Shown in pieces: positions 44,076-53,459 of a stretch of DNA of 64,000 nt (its first letter is position 1; each line of letters starts with the position of its first letter). The notes beneath the pieces are model-generated. The model was not told where the DNA came from, did not search any database, and was given only the letters and a program-made list of their open reading frames with translations. Source of the stretch: FEN-33 sp963768775 (GTDB taxonomy: Archaea > Thermoplasmatota > Thermoplasmata > Methanomassiliicoccales > UBA472); contig CAVYIY010000005.1 of the NCBI GenBank assembly GCA_963768775.1, positions 62,001-126,000 on the forward strand. Direction: 5' to 3'. A program made the translations under genes and the position numbers.

Positions 44076-44780
44076 TCACTGCTCCTTCTGTGCGACCGGT
44101 TCCGCGGCCTTCGCCGGCTCAACGTTCGTCACGGCGACGTGGACGCTCACCGGCCCGGAAACGATCTTCAGGCGGTTCCTCTGGTCCTCGGTCACACGGA
44201 TCTGAGCGGTCTTCTTCAGCGCCTCGAACGTGGCGATGGCATAGTTCACAGTGGTCTTGGTGTGTCCGTCCACAAATCCCCAGGAGTCCTTCACTCCCGC
44301 TAGCTGCAGCAAGCTCTTCGCCACATCTCCAGTCGCCAGTCCGATGCCGCGCGGTGCTGGCTTCAGGTGGACCTCTACCGAGCCTGCCTTGCCCACGACC
44401 TCGAACGGCAGCGAATGGGGCGTGCCGCAACCGCACTCCCAGGACCCGCAGCCGCGCTTGATCTCGATGATGTTGAGCTTGGCGTTGTCGATCGCCTTCC
44501 TGATGGAGGGACCGACCTCCCTTCCCTTCGACATGCCGATGCCGACGAACCCATCGCCGTTGCCGACCGCGCAGGTGATGCGGAACCTTACCCTCCGCCC
44601 TGAGTCGGTCATCCTCTGCACGATGTTGACGTCGATGACCTCGTCCTTCAGGTCCGGCAGGAGGATGTCCACGATCTCTGGCTCCCTTAGGGGCAGCTTG
44701 GTGGCCAGCGCCTGGCTCATCGTGGTGACCTCACCGTTGAGCACCATCTTGCCCAGCCTTGTCTTCGGAGTCCAATCCAT
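44076..44780 (-). CDS. rps5: Ribosomal protein S5 (uS5)
   Basis: Small-subunit protein of 234 residues. The double-stranded RNA-binding fold has RRVRFRITCAVGNGDGFVGIG and GIGLATGDVAKSLLQLAGVKD. The sequence is continuous, one of the few ribosomal genes here with no frameshift. An archaeal N-terminal segment (MDWTPKTRLGKMV) and a short Ala/Glu-rich tail are present. Confidence 0.97.
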   Translation of the reverse strand: MDWTPKTRLGKMVLNGEVTTMSQALATKLPLREPEIVDILLPDLKDEVIDVNIVQRMTDSGRRVRFRITCAVGNGDGFVGIGMSKGREVGPSIRKAIDNAKLNIIEIKRGCGSWECGCGTPHSLPFEVVGKAGSVEVHLKPAPRGIGLATGDVAKSLLQLAGVKDSWGFVDGHTKTTVNYAIATFEALKKTAQIRVTEDQRNRLKIVSGPVSVHVAVTNVEPAKAAEPVAQKEQ

Positions 44781-44781
44781 T

Positions 44782-45283
44782 TTAATCCGCCTCCATGCGG
44801 TTCTTGACCTCTTCGATCATCTTTTCCATCTCGGCCTTGATATGCTTGCCCTTCAAGCCGATCCTCGGAGGGCAGGATCTCCTCCCCATAGGGGATCTCG
44901 AGCCCTGCATCCAGCAGTCCCTTGAGTGTGGCAAAGCAAGCGGCGCCCTTCACCGGCTTCTGCAGCCCGATGTCCAGCACCGCCTCGTTCACGCCCTTCT
45001 TCGCCGCTCGCTTACCGGCCAGGTAGCCGGTCAGGTAGGCAGCGGGCAGGTTGCCGGTGGAGCCGACCCATCCCATCTCCAATAGCTCCTTGGAGTGGGC
45101 GGTGGCGAGCACCCGGTCACCCTTCGCATCGTACTCGACGAACTGAACGCTCGTGTGTCGCAGCGTGTTCCTCACCACCGCTCGAGGGACCCGGCCCCGG
45201 AGCAGGCGGGCGCGCTGCCGATAATCGGTCCTGCCTTCGCGCCTGCGGCGGAAGGGGACCTTGTAACGCGGTCCATTGGCCAT
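44782..45283 (-). CDS. rpl18: Ribosomal protein L18 (uL18, one frameshift)
   Basis: The 5S rRNA-binding protein. It begins MANGPRYKVPFRRRREGRTD and carries RARLLRGRVPRAVVRNT and LTGYLAGKRAAKKGVNEAVLD. The frame shifts near 44868, and the new frame ends in KGKHIKAEMEKMIEEVKNR up to TAA at 44782, directly before the S5 start. The repaired length (about 167) is normal. Confidence 0.92.
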
Positions 45284-45738
45284 TACTTAACCTCCTTCAG
45301 AAGACCTCCCATCTGGAGGTGGGAGATGAGGTTCTTGCGGCTCTTGAACTGACCGCCCTTCGCCTTCATGTAGAAAGCGCGGTAGGTCTTGCGCGTGATC
45401 TTGTCCGAGTCCCGCAACTGCTTCAGCTCCGCCCTGATGGGGCGTATGGTCTGTATCCAATTCCTCTTCTTCGGCGTCCTGGCGCCGGAGGTACCCTTCC
45501 TGCTGCCCGGTCCGCGCTGTCTCCCCTTCGCCTTCTGGGCTAGCCTATAGCGGGTTCGGCCGCGGGAAATGCCCTGCTTGGGGAGAGCGCGTATGGTCCC
45601 GGACTCGATCGCGGTTCGGATGTCCGCGCGAGTGATGGCGTCTGCCACGTCCTCCTGCCGGTTCGGGTCGATCCATACCCGGGTCTCACCGCACTTGAGG
45701 ATGATGGCTGCCATTCGCTTTTGGTTCTTAAGGTCCAT
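45283..45738 (-). CDS. rpl19e: Ribosomal protein L19e (eL19)
   Basis: Archaeal/eukaryotic large-subunit protein of 151 residues, starting MDLKNQKRMAAIILKCGETR and containing KGRQRGPGSRKGTSGARTPKK. The frame is intact. Its TAA shares a base with the L18 start. Confidence 0.97.
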   Translation of the reverse strand: MDLKNQKRMAAIILKCGETRVWIDPNRQEDVADAITRADIRTAIESGTIRALPKQGISRGRTRYRLAQKAKGRQRGPGSRKGTSGARTPKKRNWIQTIRPIRAELKQLRDSDKITRKTYRAFYMKAKGGQFKSRKNLISHLQMGGLLKEVK

Positions 45739-45741
45739 TGC

Positions 45742-46521
45742 TTATCCCGTCCTGTTGAGTACTCTGATGCCCAATTCATCGGCGCGCTTCTCGATGGCTA
45801 GTCGCTTTTTGAAGCCGACCGTGCCGCCGACCCTGGCCGCTTGGATTTTGGGGTTGATCTTCTCTAATTGTGCCGGGTTGTGCACCATGACCTCCTGGAA
45901 TCCAGAGGGATGGTAGCCACGGACTTCCTTGGGGCTGCCGTAGCCGATGCTCACGATCGGGGGGCGGTAGCCGTAATGCCGGCGCATCTTGGAGTGGATG
46001 CCCTTGGGCTTCCTCCAGACCTCGCCCAGCCGGGCGAAACGGAACCATTCCTGCCTCAGGAAGGCTGGCCGGCGGTCGTCGATGGCGGCGCGCTTCGCCA
46101 ATAGGTCGATTGTCCTTGCGTCCAGCTCGGGCTTGATCTTGGTGACGTAGGCTCCCTCGGGGACCACCTCGGCTTCGGCCGGATACTCCACGATCTCGGT
46201 CGTGGCCTCCTCCGCCTTCTTCGCCTTGGGCAGCTTCTTCGCCTTCTTCTCCTCCACCGGGGCGGGGGCTTCCTCCACTATCTCCGTCTCTTCGGGCGAC
46301 AGCGATTCCTGCAGAAGCTCGATCCAGTGCTCGGCGTGCTTCTCGCCGACGCCCTTGAGCTTCTTGCCGCCGATGATATCCTTGAACTGCTCCTCGTCGG
46401 TGAGGGCGTCCAGCAGGTCCTCTGGGGTCTCGATGCCCATCTCCTTCAGGACCGCGCCGTACTCCTCCTTGTAGTAGGGGAGGTCGGCGATGGACTTGAT
46501 TTCGTTCTTGGACTTGCTCAT
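45742..46521 (-). CDS. rpl32e: Ribosomal protein L32e (eL32) with long N-terminal extension
   Basis: The C-terminal 130 residues are eL32: FLRQEWFRFARLGEVWRKPKG, then IHSKMRRHYGYRPPIVSIGYGSP (shown in parts) and GYHPSGFQEVMVHN. The first about 130 residues add a helix-hairpin-helix-like module (DIIGGKKLKGVGEKHAEHW) and an Ala/Glu/Lys linker. Comparable N-terminal extensions occur in some euryarchaeal L32e proteins. ATG 46521 overlaps the L6 TGA. An apparent larger frame that runs from L6 into L32e is a frameshift artefact. Confidence 0.93.
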   Translation of the reverse strand: MSKSKNEIKSIADLPYYKEEYGAVLKEMGIETPEDLLDALTDEEQFKDIIGGKKLKGVGEKHAEHWIELLQESLSPEETEIVEEAPAPVEEKKAKKLPKAKKAEEATTEIVEYPAEAEVVPEGAYVTKIKPELDARTIDLLAKRAAIDDRRPAFLRQEWFRFARLGEVWRKPKGIHSKMRRHYGYRPPIVSIGYGSPKEVRGYHPSGFQEVMVHNPAQLEKINPKIQAARVGGTVGFKKRLAIEKRADELGIRVLNRTG

Positions 46522-47069
46522 GCCTTCACCTTCCTTGCCTTCTCGACTGATGTATATGCCGTCCTGGAAGACGCGCGGGTCGAAGTTCCTGATCTTGCAG
46601 GCGCGCTCGATGTTCGCCGCCGTCTGTCCGACCGCCTCGACATCGATGCCGTGCAGCACCACCTCGCTCCCTTGACCGTGATCTTGGTCTCGCCGATGAT
46701 GTTCGCGTGCCTCGGGCTCTTCTCGCCGAGGAAGTTCTCGATGATGAACTTGTCGCCCTTCACCGTGGCCTTCATGGGGAAGTGGGAGTAGACGATCTTC
46801 ATGTGGTACTCGAAACCGCCCGTCACTCCATCGATCATGTTCTGGATGTGCGAGGCGAACGTCCCGACCATCGCCTTCTCCTTCACCTTGGGGTACTCGC
46901 AGCTGACGGTCACATTGTCCTCGATCAGCCCGATCTTCACCTTGGGGTGGGAGAAGTCCCGGCTCAGCTGTCCGGCCTTGCCGGAGACAGTTACCTTGGA
47001 CCCTTCTACCTTGACCTTGACGCCTTGGGGGATCTCCACCTTCTCCTCGATTGTACCAGTTAGTGTCAT
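46518..47069 (-). CDS. rpl6: Ribosomal protein L6 (uL6, two frameshifts)
   Basis: It starts MTLTGTIEEKVEIPQGVKVK and has VTVSGKAGQLSRDFSHP and MIDGVTGGFEYHMKIVYSHF. A shift near 46672 leads into VVLHGIDVEAVGQTAANIER and FDPRVFQDGIYI, and a second near 46548 returns to VEKARKVKA with TGA overlapping the L32e ATG. The conserved end and overlap show that the gene is whole in the organism. Confidence 0.92.
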   Translation of the reverse strand: MTLTGTIEEKVEIPQGVKVKVEGSKVTVSGKAGQLSRDFSHPKVKIGLIEDNVTVSCEYPKVKEKAMVGTFASHIQNMIDGVTGGFEYHMKIVYSHFPMKATVKGDKFIIENFLGEKSPRHANIIGETKITVKGARWCCTASMSRRSDRRRRTSSAPARSGTSTRASSRTAYTSVEKARKVKA

Positions 47070-47080
47070 GGCTATCCACC

Positions 47081-47470
47081 TCAGTACACGTACGCCAGCA
47101 GCTTGCCGCCCACTCCCAGCTCCTTGGCCTTCATGTGGCTGACCACACCCGCGGTGGTCGTGAGGATCAGCACACCGAAGTCCTGGGCTGGAAGGTAACG
47201 GGACTCCCACTTCTCCAGGTCGGTCTTCTGCACCGAGTAGCGGGGCTTGATGACGCCGCAGTTGTTTATCCTGCCTTCGAGCATCACCTTGAACACGCCG
47301 GCCTTTCCATCTTCTACGAACTCGAATTGGTCGATGTAACCAGATTCTTGCATGACCTTGAGCACGCGCCCGATGAGCTTGGACGAGGGCTTGATGGTGC
47401 ACTCGTTCTTGCCAACATTGGCGGCGTTCTTGATCGTCGACATCGCATCGTTAAGGGGATCGTTTTGCAT
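47081..47470 (-). CDS. rps8: Ribosomal protein S8 (uS8)
   Basis: A continuous 129-residue S8: MQNDPLNDAMSTIKNAANVG, then SSKLIGRVLKVMQESGYI and the C-terminal FGVLILTTTAGVVSHMKAKE. ATG 47470 is the family start. Confidence 0.97.
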   Translation of the reverse strand: MQNDPLNDAMSTIKNAANVGKNECTIKPSSKLIGRVLKVMQESGYIDQFEFVEDGKAGVFKVMLEGRINNCGVIKPRYSVQKTDLEKWESRYLPAQDFGVLILTTTAGVVSHMKAKELGVGGKLLAYVY

Positions 47471-47480
47471 TTTTTCCACC

Positions 47481-47627
47481 TCACGAGTACTTCTTGAATC
47501 CTATCTGCGGGGCGATCTCACGGAAGCACTGGCGGCACAGATGCATGCCGTACCTCCTCACTATGCCTCTCTTCCTGCCGCAGCGGGTGCAGCCTATGGT
47601 CCTTCCGAACTGCTTCTTGGGCTTCAC
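47481..47627 (-). CDS. rps14: Ribosomal protein S14 (uS14), zinc form
   Basis: A 48-residue zinc-binding S14: KPKKQFGRTIGCTRCGRKRG, with Cys pairs CTRC and CRQC, ending FKKYS. The start is GTG 47627, overlapping the L5 TGA (GTGA). Confidence 0.95.
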   Translation of the reverse strand: MKPKKQFGRTIGCTRCGRKRGIVRRYGMHLCRQCFREIAPQIGFKKYS

Positions 47628-48138
47628 TCGACCACCTCTGCGTTGAACTTCTGCTTCATGAAAACAATCGCCTCCTGGCGGGTCATGCGGTGCTCTTTGG
47701 GCAACCGGCGCTTCATGACCCTGCGCTGCGTGACGCGGTATCCAGGTCTCTGGATGACCACGCTGACGTCCATTCCGAAGATGCCGATCTCCGGGTCGTA
47801 CCTCATGCCCTCGAAATCGGTGTAGTCCGGCACACCGAAGGACAGGTTGCCCTCCCGGTCGAAGGAATAGGAAGCGATCCTGCGCTCCCTGGTCCCCAGC
47901 GCTCGGTTCAGGAACTTCTCGGCCTCGTCGCCCCTCAGGGTGACCTTGCACCCGATGGGCATGCCTTCCCTGACGCCCAGGTCTCGGTTGGTGACCTTGG
48001 CGGTGGTGATCTTCGGCTTCTGCTTGGTGACCATCTCCAGGACCTTCTGGGCCTTCACCAGTCGCTCGCCGGCCTCGCCGACGCCGATGTTGACGACGAC
48101 CTTCTCGTACCTTGGCCTGCCTCATGATCGTCGCTCAT
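47624..48138 (-). CDS. rpl5: Ribosomal protein L5 (uL5, one frameshift)
   Basis: The 5S rRNA-binding L5. From ATG 48138 (overlapping the S4e stop) a short N-terminus shifts near 48112 into YEKVVVNIGVGEAGERLVKA, followed by QKPKITTAKVTNRDLGVREG and the conserved GRxG-like IGIFGMDVSVVIQRPG. An alternative start is ATG 48125 (MRQAK). Length and order are normal. Confidence 0.92.
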
Positions 48139-48847
48139 ATCGCGCTCGCCTCCGGCAGGTCTATCTCGGGCACCTTCGTGCCGACGACGAACACGTTGTT
48201 CTTCACCGTCGATCGTGCCGTCCTTGAACTTGACCAGGTTGGGGGACGTGAGTTCGGGTGACGATGTACTCCTCGATGACCACGATCTCGCCGACGTGGG
48301 CACCGGCGATGACCAGCGCGATGTTGCCCTTGGACAGCTTGTAGATCTCCAGGATCTTCTGGCTCGGCAGCTCCAGCTTGAGCACGTCGCCGGTCTTATA
48401 GGCGTCCTTGGCCACCAGGAGGTTGCGTCCGTCGTGCAGGTTGAGCTGGGTCTTGCCGCCGGTGACGGTGGTCTTGCCTTCGATGCGGCACAGCTTCCAG
48501 GCCTGCTTGCCTTCCGGCACCTTGACCAGGCGCAACTTGCCGTTCCGGTCGAGCATCATGCGGTAGTGCTGTTCGATCTTCGGGATGGACACCACGTCCA
48601 TCAGCCCCACCGGGAACCGGAGGTCGGTGACGACCCGTCCGTCCACCAGCACCTGGCGATCTCCCAGGATGCGCTTGCACCTTCCTCGGCGGTGTCGCAA
48701 GGCCGAGCATGTCACGGAGCACGATCACCATGGGCATGCTCTCCTCGATCGCGTGGGGCCCGGGCGAGGGCTTGTGATCCAGACGTTGGTCTTGCGTGGT
48801 ACTGGCCAGCTCCGCGGCGCCGTCAGTCTCTTCATGTCGTTGCTCAT
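48135..48847 (-). CDS. rps4e: Ribosomal protein S4e (eS4, several frameshifts)
   Basis: Archaeal S4e: MSNDMKRLTAPRSWPVPRKT, then PGPHAIEESMPMVIVLRDML, the S4-type segment RILGDRQVLVDGRVVTDLRF, the KOW-like VIAGAHVGEIVVIEEY and the end VFVVGTKVPEIDLPEASAI. Shifts are needed near 48765, 48690, 48250 and 48205. Both ends overlap neighbours by ATGA. Confidence 0.9.
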
Positions 48848-49221
48848 GAGGATACCTCCTTCTCTCTGGAGCTTCTCCTTCCTCCACGGGTCGTTGAGGT
48901 CCAGCTTGGTGATCATGACGTTGGACGCGTGGACCGAGCGGGCCTTCATGGTGCCGTCGGCCTTTGGCATGGTGACGCCTTCGATGATGATCCGTCCGGT
49001 CTTGGTGTTGACTTCTGTGACCTTACCCTCCACGCCCCAGGATCCCTCGTCACCGCGCATGATCTTCACGGTGTCGCCCTTGACGACCCGAGCGAGCGCG
49101 AGTGCTGGTACTCCTTCATCAGCTCGTCGCTGAGGTGGGAGGACACGTCTTCCGCCTGCACGTGGGTCGGGGCGTTGTACAGGGCCTTCCTCTGCTTCCT
49201 TGCTTGCTTGCTCTTTTCCAT
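48844..49221 (-). CDS. rpl24: Ribosomal protein L24 (uL24, two frameshifts)
   Basis: It starts MEKSKQARKQRKALYNAPTH and, after a shift near 49098, has the KOW segment GDTVKIMRGDEGSWGVEGKV and TGRIIIEGVTMPKADGT. A second shift near 48868 gives the end REKEVSS with TGA overlapping the S4e ATG. Confidence 0.92.
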
Positions 49222-49230
49222 TCTCTCACC

Positions 49231-49634
49231 TCAGATGATCGTCGAGGCCGTGGCTGCGATGCGGGGCCACCTCTCGGCGGCCTCCCTGGCGACTGCTCCC
49301 TTTATGTCGCTGCCCTTGGTCTCTCCTTCCTCTGTGGTGATGACCGCGGCGTTGTCCTCGAACTGGACCATCGTCCCGTCAGCGCGCCGGAACGGGCGCC
49401 TCTGGCGGACGATGACGGCGTAGACGACCTGCCGCCTCATCTCCGGCGTTGCCCTTCTTGACCGACGCGACGACGATGTCGCCGACGCCGGCGGACGGGT
49501 ACGCCTTCGGACCACGCCGTGGTATCCCGGGACGGCGATGACCGCTGATGGTCTTAGCGCCGGTGTTGTCAATGACATCGAGGATCGTGCCGGTGCATGA
49601 CTCCTCTGGTCTGCTTGCCTGCTATTCCCTTCAT
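49231..49634 (-). CDS. rpl14: Ribosomal protein L14 (uL14, several frameshifts)
   Basis: It begins MKGIAGKQTRG, then TGTILDVIDNTGAKT in a second frame, SVIAVPGYHGVVRR in a third, and YPSAGVGDIVVASVKKG. The long C-terminal frame has VYAVIVRQRRPFRRADGTMV and FEDNAAVITTEEGETKGSDI. Shifts fall near 49603, 49548, 49498 and 49450. Confidence 0.92.
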
Positions 49635-49639
49635 GGCAT

Positions 49640-49971
49640 TCACCTCTTCTCGACGATGACGAACGATACCGTCTTGCTGAGCGGCCTGCACTCCGACGAT
49701 CCGCACCTGGTCGCCTGGCTTGATGCCCAGGCAGGGCGGGTTGTGGACGGAGTAGTGGCTGGTCCTCTTCTCGTATCTTTCGTACTTCTGGTCATACTTC
49801 AGGTAGTTGCTCTCGACCACGGCGGTACTTGTTCATCTTGACGGAGATGACGACCCCGTCGATGATCTGTCCCCTCACCGGCAGCTTCGCCGTGGAAGGG
49901 GCAGTGCTTGTCGTCGCAGGTGGTCTCGGGGCCTTAACATCAATGCCGATATCTTTGACCTCACCATTCAT
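49640..49971 (-). CDS. rps17: Ribosomal protein S17 (uS17, several frameshifts)
   Basis: It starts MNGEVKDIGIDVKAP and shifts into TTCDDKHCPFHG, typical of archaeal S17. It continues LPVRGQIIDGVVISVKMNK, then VVESNYLKYDQKYERYEKRT, PPCLGIKPGDQVRI and, after a last shift near 49690, CRPLSKTVSFVIVEKR. TGA 49640 lies just before the L14 start. Confidence 0.91.
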
Positions 49972-49976
49972 TAGAT

Positions 49977-50242
49977 TCACCTCATTTTCTTGATCCGATC
50001 TTCTGGTCGGTGCTGAATCTCTGATCCCAGAACTGTGATCTTTTCGCTCTCGTATGTGAACTGGAAACTGTTGCCTGTCTTGGGGACCATGACGTCCTTC
50101 CCGTCAGTGCTCGATGGTGAAGGTGTTCTTGCGTCTCGTCCACCACGATGCCGGCGATCTGCTTGTAGCCGGGGTGGCCCGACTCGACGACCTCAACCTC
50201 CAGACCAATGAATTCCAGTTTCATGAAATCCCTTTTCCTCAT
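49977..50242 (-). CDS. rnp1: RNase P protein subunit Rnp1 (p29/Pop4), frameshifted
   Basis: The archaeal RNase P protein normally encoded between SUI1 and S17. The N-terminal frame reads KLEFIGLEVEVVESGHPGYK and IAGIVVDETQ. After shifts near 50128-50105 and 50085 come VMVPKTGNSFQFTYESEKIT and VLGSEIQHRPEDRIKKMR. ATG 50242 is preferred over 50224 because the conserved core needs a few residues upstream. Confidence 0.87.
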
Positions 50243-50247
50243 GCTCT

Positions 50248-50550
50248 TCATCTGACTTCGGTCTTGAAGCCCATCTCTTCCAGGGCCTTTCTGCACTTTC
50301 TTCTTGTGGTCTCCCTGGAGCTCGATCTTGCCGTCCTTGGCCGTGCCGCCGGCAGCGCACTTGTTCTTCAGCTTCTTGCGCCAGGTCGTCGATGTCGATG
50401 TCGTTGTCGTCGATAGCCCTCGACGACGGTGACGATCTTGCCGTAGCGCCGGCTGTCGGTGTATATCTTGACGGTCTGCTGTTCACGTGCGATCTCCTCG
50501 CACATGCACAGCTCTTTTGGCAGTCCACATACGGAGCAAATTTCAGCCAT
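50248..50550 (-). CDS. Translation initiation factor SUI1 homologue (aIF1), frameshifted
   Basis: About 100 residues. A zinc-knuckle-like N-terminus, MAEICSVCGLPKELCMCEEI, leads to the SUI1 core RRYGKIVTVVEGIDDNDIDI, CAAGGTAKDGKIELQGDHKK and the end EEMGFKTEVR. Shifts lie near 50418, 50378 and 50293. It helps start-codon selection. Its ATG shares a base with the L29 stop. Confidence 0.9.
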
Positions 50551-50749
50551 TACTTCTCTTCCTCCTTCTGGACGGTGAGTATCCTGGCGATGTTGGTCCT
50601 GATCGCCCGGATCCTGCCAGGGTTGGCGGGAGCACCGCCCATCGCTGCCGTGCCCCTCTCGTGCATGAGCTCGTCCTGGAGCTCGCGGAGCTTGTGCCGC
50701 GGTCGTTCCGGTTCATCGCCTTGATCTCCTTCACTCTGAGCAGCGCCAT
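50550..50749 (-). CDS. rpl29: Ribosomal protein L29 (uL29, frameshifted)
   Basis: A short protein (about 66 residues): MALLRVKEIKAMN, then LRELQDELMHERGTAAMGGA and NPGRIRAIRTNIARILTVQK in another frame, ending EEEK with TAA 50550. The start ATG overlaps the S3 stop (TAATG). Confidence 0.9.
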
Positions 50750-51516
50750 TACCCTGACGCCTCCTTCTTCTCCTCGCCTTCGGTCCGCGCTCTGCTCCTG
50801 CAAGGCCTGGCGGCCTCTGCGGCCGCCTCTTCCTCGGAGCGCACCGCGACCGCGAGCGCGCTCTGCTCCTTCGGAGCGATCAGTGTCCGCCATCTCCGGC
50901 AATGCCTTCAGCGCCTCTTCCATGCTCAGGACGTCGATCTCGTCGGGCAGCGTGCGTCCGGGTCCATGATCTCCACCTTGACGCCGATGACGCCGGGCTT
51001 GAGCTTGGCGACGGCGAATCCTTGGCTGATGAACTTCAGCTTCGGGCTCACCGCAGAACTTGATGTAGCCTTCCTTGAACTTCTCGGTGCGGTGCCTCTC
51101 TCCGGTCAGCTTGCCGGATGATGACGATGAGGCATCCCCTGGCGCCCGAGTCCATTATCCTGCGGACGGTGGAGTGACCGGCCCGTCTGAAGTGCCAGCC
51201 CCTCTCCAGCGCGAAGGCCAGCTTCTCGGCCATGATCTGCGCGTTGAGGTTGGGGTCGTCGACCTCCTGGACCTCGATCTGCGGGTTGTCGAACTTGAAA
51301 TCGTCCTCGATGGCCTTGGTCAGCGTCTTGATGGCTGCGCCGCGGCGTCCGATTACGATTCCCGGCCTCTCGGTGATCAGCGTCACCCTGGTGCCCATCG
51401 GGGTCCTCTGGACGTCGACGCCACCGAAGCCTGCCCGGTCGACGGTCTTCATCAGGTATTCCTTCAGCAGGATCCTGCGTGATGTTCTCCGCGACGAACT
51501 TCCTCTCGCTTGCCAT
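50749..51516 (-). CDS. rps3: Ribosomal protein S3 (uS3, several frameshifts)
   Basis: It starts MASERKFVAENI. After a shift near 51477 follow RILLKEYLMKTVDRAGFGGV and the KH domain with ITERPGIVIGRRGAAIKTL. Later frames give GHSTVRRIMDSGARGCLIVI, SGKLTGERHRTEKFKEGYIK and KLKPGVIGVKVEIMDPDARL. An acidic Ala/Glu-rich tail ends EGEEKKEASG. The exact tail is uncertain because its frame is disturbed. Confidence 0.91.
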
Positions 51517-51968
51517 TTACTCCATCTCCTCAAGGATGACTTCGATGTTCACGGTCTGTTGGTTCCACTGGGTGGCTCGACCGTAGGCCCGCGGCATCTG
51601 TCCCGGGATGGTCCGTCCCAGGTGGGTGGCGATGACCTTGAGCCTCATGTTCTCCGCGTCCAAGGCCCTTGTACTCGGCGTTGTGCTTGGCGCTCTCGAT
51701 GGCCTCGATGAAGGCCTTGGCCGCCTTCTTGCGGGAATCGGCCGGGTCCTACGCCGGCCTTGTGCGCGACACCGGTGTTGTAGCGGCGGATCGGGACCGG
51801 CCTCTTCAGCTCGGCGACCTCCTCCAGCATCTTCAACGCGACGGCGACCTTCTTACCCCTGATCATCCGGCAGATCTCACGGGAGAACTTCGGTGAGATG
51901 GGCATTCTCCTTCCCGATTGCTCGGGCGGTAGTGTCCGGGTCTGGTACTCTTGTGTGTATCCAGCCAT
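51517..51968 (-). CDS. rpl22: Ribosomal protein L22 (uL22, several frameshifts)
   Basis: From ATG 51968 (MAGYTQEYQ) the sequence shifts to DPDTTARAIGKE and back to MPISPKFSREICRMIRGKKV. Then come LKMLEEVAELKRPVPIRRYN, AFIEAIESAKHNAEY and AYGRATQWNQQTVNIEVILE. Shifts lie near 51945, 51905, 51752 and 51662. TAA abuts the S3 ATG. Confidence 0.91.
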
Positions 51969-51977
51969 GTTCTCACC

Positions 51978-52443
51978 TCACTTCAGCGGCAGGAACTTCG
52001 ACGACCTGGTCGCACCGACACCTGGTCCAGAGTGCTTCACGATCTTGCGGGTCAAGGCGAACTCGCCCAGGAAGTGCCCGATCATCTCGGGCCTGATCTC
52101 GACTTCCTTGAACTCCTTTCCGTTGTGAATGGCCACCTTCTTTCCGACGAACTGCGGGAATGATGGGGATGTCCCTGCGGTGCGTCCGGACGACCTCTCC
52201 CTCGCTCGCCTTGATCTTCTCGAAGGCGGTCTTCTGCTCGTCGTTGAAGTCCCCGGACGAAGCTCCTCCTTATCCGGGAGGGCATTAGGTCGAGGACCTC
52301 ATCGAACGGCATCTCCAGCAGCTCGCTCCATGGTAAAGCCGCGGTAGGTGAACTCCTTCTTCCGCTTGCGCCTGGAGCACTCCCTTCTTCTTCCTCTGCT
52401 TCCTTCTCGAGGACTTGGTACCTGTCATCTTTTCTTCAGCCAT
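51978..52443 (-). CDS. rps19: Ribosomal protein S19 (uS19, several frameshifts)
   Basis: A basic N-terminus, MTGTKSSRRKQRKKKGV (after MAEEK), then FTYRGFTMEELLEMPFDEVL across frames. The conserved C-terminal half reads FVGKKVAIHNGKEFKEVEIR, MIGHFLGEFALTRKIVKHSG and ATRSSKFLPLK. At least four shifts fall between 52390 and 52155. The neighbours L2 and L22 confirm its identity. Confidence 0.9.
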
Positions 52444-52448
52444 TCAGA

Positions 52449-53160
52449 TCACCTCTTCTCCTTTTTCTTCTTCTGGGGCGAGAGGCGTCCGACCTTCCTT
52501 CCTGGAGGTGCGTTCCTCGACACAGTGCTGGCTTACCGACATGCGGGTGACCGCCACCGCCGTGCGGGTGGTCGACCGGGTTCATTGCGATACCCTTGAC
52601 CTTGAAGTAAGCCTTGGACTTGCTGCGCCGGTAGGCGTGGAACTTGTTTCCGGCCTTGCGAACGGCTTCTCCTTTGCCCACCGCCAGCGACGATCCCGAT
52701 GCGAGGCCCGGCAGCGCGGGTCAAAGCTGCTGAACGCTCCGGACGGCATCAACAGCGAGACCTTGTCGCCCTTGGTGACGACCGTTGCCGAGGTTCCGGC
52801 GGTCTTGATGTACTTGCCACCGTCTCCTGGCCGGCCTTCGACGTTGAAGACCAGCGTTCCTTCCGGGACGTTCGCGAGTGGCATGATGTTGCCGGAGACG
52901 ATCTCCGGCGTTCCGTCCACGCATGACCTTCTGTGCCGACCATCATTCCCTCGGCGGCGATCATGATCGTCGATGTTGCCACCGAAGTCGACCTTTGCCA
53001 CCGGGCCAGGTCTTGCCCGGTGCGTGAATGAGATCCACTACCTTGCCGACTTCTTGTCGCGCCACGGGATGCTTCATGACGCCCAGGTGCCTGTGGCTCG
53101 GCGAGCGGTAGACTGATCCGCCCGTGGCCTCTCCTTTGCTGTCTTAGATTGTTTTCCCAT
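52449..53160 (-). CDS. rpl2: Ribosomal protein L2 (uL2, several frameshifts)
   Basis: The peptidyl-transferase-proximal L2. Pieces in different frames read MGKQSKTAKE, VYRSPSHRHLGVMKHPVARQ, VGKVVDLIHAPG, then MIAAEGMMVG, EIVSGNIMPLANVPEGTLVF and SVLLPSG-like MPSGAF. Further pieces are NKFHAYRRSKSKAYFKVKGI and the diagnostic AMNPVDHPHGGG. The end SPQKKKKEKR stops at 52449. Confidence 0.92.
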
Positions 53161-53171
53161 GATAACCCACC

Positions 53172-53457
53172 TCAGAACACTCCGATCCTCATTCCGATGT
53201 CCTCGGCCGAGTATCCCTCGGCCAGCTTGACGATGGCATGCTTACCATCCCGGGCGATCCGGGTCCAGACCTTCGAGACCTTGACATCGAAGCGCTCCTC
53301 GAAGGCCTTCTTGATCTCGCTCCTTGGTGGCGGCTCCTCAACACGATGAACTCCAGCTTGTTGCCGTCCTTGAAGTCCTGGGTCGGGGTGCCCGTCATGT
53401 GGTTCATCGTCTTTTCTGTGACGAACGGGTGCAACAGAATGTCCTCTCTTGGACCAT
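53172..53457 (-). CDS. rpl23: Ribosomal protein L23 (uL23, two frameshifts)
   Basis: It starts MVQE and shifts near 53447 to DILLHPFVTEKTMNHMTG and DGNKLEFIVLR. A shift near 53325 leads to SEIKKAFEERFDVKVSKVWT and AEGYSAEDIGMRIGVF. Length (about 95) and order are normal. Confidence 0.92.
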
Positions 53458-53459
53458 TC

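Noticed and set aside
45742..47079. One frame appears to fuse L6 to L32e
   Set aside because: It is caused by two frameshifts in L6. The correct L6 end (VEKARKVKA) stops with TGA overlapping the L32e ATG, the normal arrangement.
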